From Emiliania huxleyi CCMP1516 (lineage: Eukaryota; Haptophyta; Isochrysidales; Noelaerhabdaceae): DNA of 64,000 bases. A program made the translations under genes and the position numbers. Below are positions 40,476 to 49,718 of this stretch, in pieces. The first letter of the stretch is position 1. Every line of letters starts with the position of its first letter. A model generated the notes under the pieces. The model worked only from the letters and a program-made list of their open reading frames with translations, had not been told where the DNA came from and did no database searches. The DNA is taken from contig NW_005201183.1 of the NCBI RefSeq assembly GCF_000372725.1, positions 50,062-114,061 on the forward strand. The letters are read 5' to 3'.

Positions 40476-41463
40476 CGGAAGCGGGCAGAGGCCGTCAGGC
40501 GTCTCTCCGGCCACTGGCGTCTCAGCGCGCTCGCAAAGAGGCCGACCAACCAACAGACTCACAGAGAATCACAGTCTGCTCATGCAGGTGGGGACCCTGT
40601 CCTCCTCCCCCATCCCTCTCACAGTGGTTTGGGCTCGGCAGCTTTCTCAGCCCTCAGCCGAAGCTGGGGCCGGTGGTCCCTTGGGAAGAAAGCGCTCCCC
40701 AATGAATTCGACGCGGTCGAGGGGAGAGAGAGAGGCGGATGCGGCGGTGGCGGCGGCTGCGAGAGAGGGAGGTGGACTGCAGCGGCCCGGGGGCCGACTA
40801 ATGGCTGCCCGTAGAGAATGGGGGAGAGGGGACACCGTGGTTTTTGGCTAGTTTGTAGTAAAGAAGATCGATCGGTCACACCGCCATCGCCGTCGGGGAG
40901 AGGGGGGACGACACTGGTCACTGCTTCGGCAGCGTGCACCTCGATCCTGAACCGTGTTTGTTATGACCCCCCCCAATGAACACGCCAGAGAGAGAGGGCG
41001 AGACGATCGAGGGGTCCCGTACCATGCGGAATCGACCCTATCCAGTGCTCAAGTGCTCAAGTAAAGAAGAGTTGCACTTGGGCTTCCCCTGAATGGGTTG
41101 GTGTGGACCAGTGTGGACAGCTTCACAGCTCCACTTCCTGCGCAATTCCAAACCCGTACAACTATGCCTGGGACATTATACATTCGTGGAGCTGTTCACA
41201 CTTCGCGCTGTGAAAAGAGCTTGGCCGCCCGCGCCGTGTTGCTGCTGGCGGCCCGCTCGCTACGAGCCCTCCCCTCTGTCTCGCAGTCACATGTACATGT
41301 GCATGTACGGTGTCGGATGCACAGGTGTGGTGCTGCTTCCACAAGCCGGCCTTCGCAGGAAGTGTCTCGGATCAATGGCCGCGCTCTCGACGGCTCCACT
41401 CCGGACGCCTAGGCAGCTACCGAGAGCTTCCTTCCAGCAGCGCAAGGCGCGAGGCGCAGTGCC

Positions 41464-41793
41464 TCACAGCTTGCACTGGCCGCACACGTAGGAATCTAGT
41501 GCGGCGGCCTGCTTAATGGTCATGCCGACGCAAGCCGGGTGGAACCAGTCGGCGCACCCGTCGCACGCGATCATGACGGAGCAGTCCAGCCAGCTGTGTC
41601 CAGCCAGCTGTGCACTGTGCGACACAGAAATCTTTTTATTTGAAGAGTCACAGTGGAAACCCTGCAAGAAAAAATTGATTTTATGGGCACGGGTTTGTGC
41701 GTCGTCATCATCTGTCTCGCGTCCACCCATACCGCGTTGGTGTCCAGTCCGAGCCTGGCTGTTCTTCACCTTCCTACCTAACGCTAACCACAT
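41464..41793 (-). CDS. PHD zinc-finger protein, C-terminal exon (right copy)
   Basis: Mirror of 10,244-10,573 with the same half-PHD finger (MIACDGCADWFHPACVG ... CGQCKL) and one substitution before it (KKISVSH for KKNSVSH). The same uncertainty about upstream exons applies. Confidence 0.6.
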   Translation of the reverse strand: MWLALGRKVKNSQARTGHQRGMGGRETDDDDAQTRAHKINFFLQGFHCDSSNKKISVSHSAQLAGHSWLDCSVMIACDGCADWFHPACVGMTIKQAAALDSYVCGQCKL

Positions 41794-42440
41794 GGTTCGA
41801 CTGTTTTCTTCTCTTCCTTCTTTCGGGACTGGCGTGAGAGCCGTGATTTCTTGTTGGTTTTCAAAAATCTCTCTCTCTGGCGTGCACTGAGAAAGAAATC
41901 ATGCCGCGTCACAAGGCGCAACAAACAAAAACTTTGGATTGCTTAAATTCTCTCAGGCCGCCGACAGAGAGCGGACAGGGACGGGGCCCCGACCTTATTG
42001 AGCGGTTCGTCCGCGTCGCGCACTCGTCCCAACCGGGGGCCGCAGTCTTGCTTGTACCGTTCCTGACCTGTACGCCTCGGTACAGACCCTCGCTGTCGCT
42101 CCGTGTACAGCTCACACACAGCTCACGACAAGAACCCGAACCGCAACCGAACCGCCAGGGTGTACACGTCGAGTGGGATCGGGTTGCGGGCTAGACCTAG
42201 AGAGCCCTAGGCCTAGCCCTGGGGGGTGCGCGTTCGCCAGGAAACGCGAAGCACTTGGAGCACACACTTGGAGTGCAGTCAGAGGGCCCAACTTCAGAAT
42301 CATCGTGCTTTTTGGGGTTTAGGGACGTCTCCCAGAGTGACCATAGTTATGCCGAACGACCACCAGCTTGGGACCACCGCACGCCGCTCCGCTTCCTTTC
42401 ATTCCCCTCCCTCCACTGAGAGTCACCGTGCCGCCATCAA

Positions 42441-43451
42441 TCACCGGCGTGGCCTGCACCCCTCCATCCCCGGCCGGCACACGCCGCACGCCGACGGGCC
42501 GTAGCGCCATCCGAGGCCGCGCGCGGCCGCCCAGAGGCCGTCCGGCCCAGGACCCGTGATCGCCTTGTACCCCGTGACCGACGCTTGGCGCGTGGGGGCG
42601 CCAGGCTGCGGCGTGTCGGCTCGCAGGCCGAACCCCGCGCTCTCGCACACGACGGCGAAGCATGTGGAGGAGCGGTTGGCAGGGTCGCGCGCCGTTCGCG
42701 CCAGGCAGCACGCCAGCGGCTTCCCCGCCAGCGCCAGCCTCTCAAAGGGCGCCTTGACCGCCTGCGCGAGCGCGGCCATCACGCCGAACAGGTCTGGCAT
42801 GACCTGCCCACGCGCCGCGGCCGCGTCGTACGACGCCATCGTGCGCAGCACCGCGAGCATGGCGTCGCGCCCGCCCGCTTGCAGGTAGTCGCACAGATGG
42901 AGGACCCTGTGCGCGGCGGGCGCGGGGCGGATGCCGTGCAGCTGCTCGAGCGCCCCTCGCTGCAGCAGCACCGTGTCGGGACGCAGGCGGACGACCGCGC
43001 TGAACGGGCGCCCGTCGCGCGCCTCGCGAGCGAGAAGCATGCGCCGGCACGCCGCTTGCTGGAAGCTCTGCACGAGGAAGGAGCGCGCGCCGCTGCACTC
43101 CGTGGGCGATCTGGACCCGCACCGCGACAGCCGTGGCAGCGCCGAGCCGTTGAACTGTAGGAGCCCGTTGCGGCTGCAGTTGCCCCGGTCGCACGCAGAG
43201 AGGAGGCGCTCAGCTGTGCAAGTGGCATTGGGAGCCACCCGCACCGCGCTCGCGTAGACGAGCATGCTTGTCTCCGCCACCAGCAGCTTGCGCCGCAAGA
43301 ATGCGCGCGCTGAGAGGAAGTCGCTGTCGCGCGGACCGCAGAAGAAGGCGTCGGCCGCACCGCTCCGCGGCCGCACGATCTGGACCAGATGGCTTGCCAC
43401 CAGCCTCCACGCTCGCAGCTGCCCCGTGATGCACACTGCGACCCCCGCCAT
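42441..43451 (-). CDS. Small glycosyltransferase-like protein (right copy)
   Basis: Mirror of 7,911-8,924 with an identical body (CITGQLR near the start, VVRLRPDT in the middle, CESAGFGLRAD near the end). It ends CRPGMEGCRPRR because an extra segment of about 70 bp follows the CGVCRPG codons. Which terminus is ancestral cannot be told from two copies. Confidence 0.55.
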   Translation of the reverse strand: MAGVAVCITGQLRAWRLVASHLVQIVRPRSGAADAFFCGPRDSDFLSARAFLRRKLLVAETSMLVYASAVRVAPNATCTAERLLSACDRGNCSRNGLLQFNGSALPRLSRCGSRSPTECSGARSFLVQSFQQAACRRMLLAREARDGRPFSAVVRLRPDTVLLQRGALEQLHGIRPAPAAHRVLHLCDYLQAGGRDAMLAVLRTMASYDAAAARGQVMPDLFGVMAALAQAVKAPFERLALAGKPLACCLARTARDPANRSSTCFAVVCESAGFGLRADTPQPGAPTRQASVTGYKAITGPGPDGLWAAARGLGWRYGPSACGVCRPGMEGCRPRR

Positions 43452-44190
43452 CGTGCGGCGCCGCTGTGCCCGTTCGACGAGGCGAGTCCACGCTCCCCAG
43501 CGTCCAGGGCAGCGTGACCACCGGAGCAGCAGCCAGCCTCAAGGGACGCGGGGACCGGCTAGTTCCCGAGGTCGCGCGGGGCTGACCCGTACTAGGTCCC
43601 GGGGGACGAGCTGCAGCCAGAGAGCAGAGCCGCAGAGCACACGTCAACGGCCGGTCGCGGACGACAGGTTCTCTCGGCTCCAAGAGACGCCGTGCACAGC
43701 AAAAAACAACCCCCCCCAGGATTGTCCTTTATGCATATCCTTTGGCCGCGTTGGGTAGCGAGAGGATTGGTGTGACGCGATCCACGCAGGCGTGTTTTCT
43801 GGCGGCCGACCGTCAGTGCACGGAGTTGCCCCTTCTCCGACTGCCCCGGCTAGTTCACGAGTTTCGCGGGAGTGACCCCATGCGTCAAACCCGAGACCTA
43901 GCGCGGGTGGGTTGGAGGTGGCTCGCTGCAGGGAAGGGCTGTGTAAGAAGCCGATCCCCGTAGTCCGCCCCGCTCCTCCCCATCGGGCCGCATGAGCGGC
44001 CACGCCTCGCAGATTCGTTTTCGCGCCTGGGTCAGGCGCGCGGGGCATCCCCCGGGTCGCTCGACCAGCGATCCGAAGAGTGGCCACTATGCGAAGGAAA
44101 GAGCGGGGCCCTCGACGCCTCAGTCCGGCCCTCCGAGGGGGGAATGGAATTGCGGGGTCCCCACGGGCGCCTCTCTTCGGCCCTCTCCCG
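43452..44190. other. Upstream region of the glycosyltransferase-like gene (right copy)
   Basis: Mirror of about 7,165-7,910 with small indels; no gene is supported. Beyond 44,190 comes arm-specific DNA. Confidence 0.45.
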
Positions 44191-45262
44191 AGGGGGGGAG
44201 GGGAGCAAGGGGGTGGGGGGATCGGGGCGGTGGGGAGGGGTCTCGGGTTTCGTGTGGCTATACTTGCCTTTCGGGGAGGGGCCTCAGGACGGCGAGCGCA
44301 GTGGCGCCCGCTCGACGTCTTCCCCTCCTCCCCATCGAGGCGTCTTCCCCTCCACCCTCGAGAGTACCTATACGCTAGACGAGCGAAGGGCGGTGGCCAG
44401 TGCGCGGGCGAGGGGAGGGGGCGGGGGGGCGGCGGGCGGGCGGGCGGGGAGGAGGGGAGGGGAGGGGAGGCTTAGCCATGCAGCTGCTGTCGAGCCGAGG
44501 CGGCGGCAGCCGCCGCAGCTGCACCGCCTCCCGTCGCGCCGCGGTCGCCGCTCCCTCAGCGCCGTCTCCGCGTCGTCACCCGCCGTAGCTTCTCCTCCTC
44601 CGCCGCCGCCCGGTCCCGAGAGTGCGGTGGTGGTGTGTATAGTGCAAGGGAGGTGTGTGTGCGTGTCTGCCGCAGATCTCTGCCGTTGTCTGCGCCGCGA
44701 TCCGCCGCCGCGCCGCCGCGCCGCCGCCGCCTGCGCTCGCCGCCGCCTCGTAGACGGCTCCTCTCGCGCTCGGAGAGCCGCGCAGCGGGCCGCGAGGTTG
44801 TGGTCAGAGAGCAGCAGGGTTGAGATCACAAAATCGGCCAATTTTGAGGTTGCTCGAGAGAGCCTGGAAATGGTCCCGCGCCGTAGCCCCGGTGCCGGCG
44901 CATCACGTCTCAGCCGCGAGGGGCCGGTTCTGCCGCGCAGTCGAGCAGCAGGAGCTCGGGGGCAACTTTGTCGACAAACATCGGTACGCGGGGCCAACCC
45001 TCGGAGACCCGTGTTTACTTTACGGCCCTTTCCCTGCGAACGCGCACCCCCCAGGGCTAGGGCTCTCTTGCCCGCAACCCGATATCGATCATCCGGCCCG
45101 CTGGGTGCGCTTCTCAGCTCCCCGGCCCTGGATGTGAGGTTGATGACTGCACTCCAAGTGCTCCAAGTGCGCCAAGGGGGGGGGGGGGGGGGTGGAGCCT
45201 CGGTGCTCAATACCCTAGACTAGTCTAGATTAGGGTGCCCACAGGACCCAAAAAAAGAAAGG
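44190..45262. other. Right-arm-specific insertion of about 1.07 kb
   Basis: In the left arm, CCCTCTCCCGAGGGGG and AAGGGAAAAAATGGGCC are adjacent (near 7,150-7,170); here 1.07 kb lies between them. It contains GC-rich low-complexity sequence, a possible exon-like stretch (QQELGGNFVDKHRYAGPTL, about 44,950-45,000) and a full copy of the dispersed repeat at 45,000-45,170 next to a G-run. No terminal inverted repeats were found. Confidence 0.7.
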
Positions 45263-45763
45263 GAAAAAATGGGCCACCCCCGATCGCAGCACTTCGTGTT
45301 GGAGAGTCGAGATATTGAGATTGTGACTAGGAGGGAGGGACGCTGGGGATTCTCAAAGGTATACCCTTGGAATGGCCGGATCCAGCCTTGAACGTACGAG
45401 ATCGCGCGCGTTTCGCGCACAGCACCGCCTGTTCTCCGCGGCTGAATGACGACGCGTGCCGTGTGCCAGCAGAGTTGGGCGCGCGCGGCGCGACGGCACC
45501 CGCGAGGGAAGGCGCGGGTGAGGCGTGGGCTTGGCAGGCGGAGCTGGGCCGGCTGATGGTGGGGGCGCGCGCTCCGGCGACGGAGGGCGGTGGGGAGGAG
45601 GAGGAGGACTTGCCCTTTTCATTTACGGCGAGATGATTTGGCACTTGTGGACGCAGCAGCGCGTGAGTGAGATGGTAAAGTACTGAGAAGAACTGTACGT
45701 GTGTGTGTTGCATTGCAACAGCGTTTGAAAAGCCGAGTCATAGCATACATAAACGCGGGCGGT

Positions 45764-45789
45764 GGCGCCTTCTTTTAGGCGCCCTTGAC
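45764..45789 (+). promoter_or_regulatory. Conserved hairpin motif upstream of the mannosyltransferase (right copy)
   Basis: Same motif as 6,635-6,660 in mirror orientation, 124 bp before the ATG at 45,913. A role in transcription start or the 5' leader is inferred from shared position only. Confidence 0.5.
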
Positions 45790-45912
45790 ACCACAAAAAG
45801 AAAAATAAAATCGCGTTCCCCTGTCGGCCTTTGCATCCCACCTAGCCAAGTCCAATTCGCAGCCACAACTGTGAACGGTGACTCGAGGACTGCGAGCCCG
45901 TCTCGCTCAAGG

Positions 45913-48835
45913 ATGGCACCGCCAGCACCGGCACCGGCCATCAAGAACGACCCGGTGCCAGCCACCAAGGTCGCCACGGCCCTCAAGCCGGCGGCGGTCG
46001 AGACGCTGCGGTCGATCAAGAAGTTTCCGGAGGAGGAGCCCGCCCCGGCGGCGAGCGCCTGGCATGGCAAGGCGCCCCGCGGCTCCACGCCGTCGGCCAC
46101 AAACTCGGTGCTCTCGCCGCCTGTGCGGCTTCCGCCAACTGCTCACCGCTCACAGCCAGTATCGCGCCCCTGTTCAGGGCGCGACGGTCAAGCCCAAGAC
46201 GGTCAACCCCAAGGCCCCCAAGAAGGGCAACCCCAAGACGACCACGACTGCCACGCGGAAGAGCTCCGTCTCCGCCTCCGGCTGGCTCTCGTGGCCCAAG
46301 CTCTGCTGGCACAACGTGCTCTGCACCGTCTTCACCTGCCTCATCGCGGGCGCGAGCGGCGGCGCCTTCGCCTATTCCTCGCGCGGCTCTGACGGGCTCC
46401 TCTCTTCGATCGTTGTGCCCGACGCGACGGCCCTCCCGACCGCTCCTGTGAAGGCCAGACTAGGGCTGCAGGGCTGCAAGCTCGTGAGGCAGACGAGCAA
46501 GGCGCAGTGTGAGCACGGGCGAAGCTTTGGGTGTGACCATGCGCGCGGAAGCATGTGGGTTGCAAACTGCAGAGGCGTGTTTCGTTGTGCAGGGCACAGG
46601 GTGCGCTGCGGACATCCGCCTGGTCTCCCAGCGTACAACTGCTCCTGCGCCCCACCAGACCACCCGTTGACTCAATACCTGGCAACGCAGTGGGTATTTC
46701 ATTCAATGCCAGCCAGCGCATTAACGCAGCTGGTCGACTTTGTGAGCGTGCTCGCGGGGTTCCAGGCTTGCCCAAGCCTCGAAGCGACGCGCTCGCTCAG
46801 GACCGCGCTGGCGGACGGGTTCACTGCGGAGGAGGCCATGTTGTGGCGCAACCCACACAAAGGTCTGTGGCGCTCGGTACAGGTCAATGCTCCGTGCATC
46901 GAGACGGCGGGGTGGTGGGTGAGCAGTCCGAGCGCCAGCTGGTTCGCGCACCCCATGTGGGCCCACTGTTGCAACAAGGACCCGAGCACATCGCGGTGTC
47001 CGAGCGCGTTGATTGAGGCACCGACGGCCTGCAACAGACGCAAAGCTCTACTGGGAAGATGCGAGTCAGATGCAACGCTCCTGTGCGATTCGTATCTCCC
47101 CGTGGCAGCGGCGGGTAGGCTCGTTTACTCGTTTGGCATCGCTAACCAGTGGACTTTTGAAGACTGGGCCGCATCGAGGGGCTTCGAGGTGCACGCCTTC
47201 GACCCGACGACCCGGACGCGGGCTGCTCACGAGGCGCATAAGACCAAGAATGTGCACTTCCACTTCATGGGGCTGGGCGCGCTCCGCGGAAAAGCGGGCT
47301 CCCTTGTAACGGCAGGCTATGGAGCGCTCGGTGGTGAGGTGCTGCCATTCGACGCAATTCGCGAGAGGCTCGGTCACACCACGCGGCTCATCCAGCTTCT
47401 CAAGATCGACTGCGAAGGATGCGAATGGGAGGCGTTCGTCGACGCCGCAACTCGCATGCCCTCAGTACTTGAAAAGGTCTGCACCATAATCCTGGAGATA
47501 CACGTGTCGCGAACGCTGCAGATGAACACCACGGCTGACCTGAGGCGCATGGCGGCCTTTTGGGATCTCTACGTCGTCAAGATGGGCTTCCGCTTCTGGT
47601 ACCTGCACGCCAATCCAGGCGCAGCGTGGGACCGCACTGTCCATCCGATTCTCGCCCAGCTTGGTCTAGACCCGAGTATCTGCTGCTACGTGATCGGTCT
47701 GCATCGCGAGACGGCTGAGTGTGCCGCGCAGGAAGCCGTCATTCCCAGCGCTCCTGCGGAATTTAACGGAACAGCGAGCCAAGGCAGCAGCGCTGAGAGG
47801 ATGCACGCCGAGCGCGGGCGGGGTGTTTTTGTGATCTTGGCGCAGAACGGTAACCACTCTTCATACGGTCGTGACTCGGTGGCGCTCCTGAGGCGGACAT
47901 TGCGCTACTTTTACCATTACTACAACAAGCGAGAGCGGGACGACGTGCGCATTTGTCACTCGGGCGACTTCGATGCCCAGACACAAGAGGCCGTTGCCGC
48001 GGGCCGGAGAGAAATCCGCTTCCTGCACCTCAAGGGCGACAACTGGAAGGTCTACCCGGAGTGGTTGGCCCTGTCGAACCGCTCCGCTTGGAGATCGACA
48101 GAGTCGGATGGATACCGAATGATGATCCGGTGGTACGCCGTGCGGATCTGGCCGACGCTTCACGATATGGGGTACAAGTGGGTGTGCCGGCTCGACGACG
48201 ACTCGCTCCTGCTGAGTGAGATCCCTTTCAACCTCTTCTCCTTCATGCGCTCGCGCGGCTTCGACTACGCGTACCGAAATGTGGCCATGGAGCGCGGCGG
48301 CTGGGACGGCAACGGAAATTATGGCGACAAGTGGTGGGAATGGGTCAATCTGTACGTGAGCAAAATGAAGCTGCAGCCAAAGTGGCTCTTCGAGGCGAAC
48401 GCATGCCGCGAACGCAGCTTCTTGCACGAGAACTGCGGCAAGGATTTCTTCGGTTTCTATAACAACTTCTTTGTGGCCAACATCGAGCGCTTCCTGGAGC
48501 CAGATATACAGAACTTGCTCCACGAACTCGATGAGTCAGGCCTTATGTTCATGAGTCGGTGGAATGACCTGATTATCCAGTCCCTGGCGGTACAGCTGTT
48601 CGTGCCCAAGAGCCGCGTGCACCGCTTCACCAGCTTTGGGTACGCCCACAACTCTGGACACGCCGACACGCTGCGCTACGGCATCGTGCAGCTTGCAGCG
48701 GGCCTGCCCAACCCAGAGCGCGCGATGGAGAAGGTCCTTGCTTCGGTGCTGCATTGGCCGGTTTGGCTTCAAAACAATTCGCGCTTTGTGGATGGCATGT
48801 ACACGCTGAGCCGGCCAGCCTCAAGCCTCTTCTGA
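45913..48835 (+). CDS. FkbM-like methyltransferase fused to GT15 mannosyltransferase (right copy)
   Basis: Mirror of 3,594-6,513. Exons 45,913-46,122 and 46,160-48,835 are separated by a 37-bp GT-AG intron and give about 961 residues. Domain order is the same: Pro-rich tail, signal-anchor helix, Cys-rich stem, FkbM-like methyltransferase, GT15 catalytic domain. It has an additional KAPKKGNPK insert in the stem and one substitution (CCYVIGLH for CCYEIGLH). Such a fusion would place methyl and mannose transfer on one Golgi polypeptide, probably for glycan or glycoprotein modification. That role is inferred from the domain families. Confidence 0.85.
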
Positions 48836-48904
48836 CGATGTGCAAAGCCAAACGGATCTCATGAGTCATCCGAGCTCCGTTTTTGAGCATTCTCGTTTTC
48901 TTAT

Positions 48905-49235
48905 CGGGGGGGGGGGGGGGGGGCGGGTTTTTGGGGTGGGGTGGGAATTTCCGGGGGGGGAATGGGTGGCCCCCCAAATGGGAAGGGGGTGACTCCCCCT
49001 GGGGGGGGGGCGACCGCTTTTGAGGAAACCCTCCCCCCCCCCTCCCCTGTCCGGGGAATCGTGTCGGGCCACCCCCTTTTTTTGGAAAATTTTTATTTTT
49101 TGAGCTAAACCTCCTTGTTAATTTAGGAACAAGGGAAGGCCCCCCCAACTTGACGCCAAAACCAAAATTGTAGGAACCGGACCGGATCCCGAACCCGCCA
49201 CCGCACTTGGGGACCTTGGGGGGCGGTTTTTAACC
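48905..49235. other. Probably corrupted sequence after a G-run (right arm)
   Basis: Compared with its mirror (3,200-3,540), this stretch starts with an 18-base G-run and then shows many changes in which a base takes the identity of its neighbour (for example ACGCCAAAACCAAAATTG against ACGCCAAACACACGATTG). Homology recovers by 49,240. This looks like homopolymer or phasing error rather than evolution. Confidence 0.6.
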
Positions 49236-49479
49236 TCACATCCAGGGCCGAGGAGCTGAGAAGCGCACCCAGCGGGCCGGATGATCGGTGTCGGGTTGCG
49301 GGCAAGAGAGCCCTAGCCCCGGGGGTGCGCGTTCGCAGGGAAAGGGCCTTAAAGTAAACACGGGTCCCCGAGTTTTTGGAGCACTTGGAGTGCAGTCAGC
49401 AGCCTCACATCCAGGGCCGGGGAGCTGAGAAGCGCACCCCGCTGCACCGTTTATTTTCCCGAATACACAACAAACGAAT

Positions 49480-49680
49480 ATGTCGACTCGCAGGTCGCGC
49501 CGGCCGTCGCCCGAGGCGGCAGCCGGCGCGGCTCGTCGAGAGGCCGCCTCCGCGAAGCGACGCTGCGAGGCGCTCGAAGCCAGCCTAGCTTCAAAGCAAA
49601 AGGCGCTTGCACGTGCAAAGGCTGCCGCAGTTGCCGCCGCCGCCGCCGCCGCCTCAACCACCGCCGCCGCTGCTGCATCT

Positions 49681-49718
<38 letters not shown>

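Noticed and set aside
44144-45223. 359-codon plus-strand open frame in the right-arm insertion
   Set aside because: It is mostly Arg/Ser/Pro low complexity and runs through the dispersed repeat; a short stretch (GNFVDKHRYAGPTL) is not enough to call a gene.
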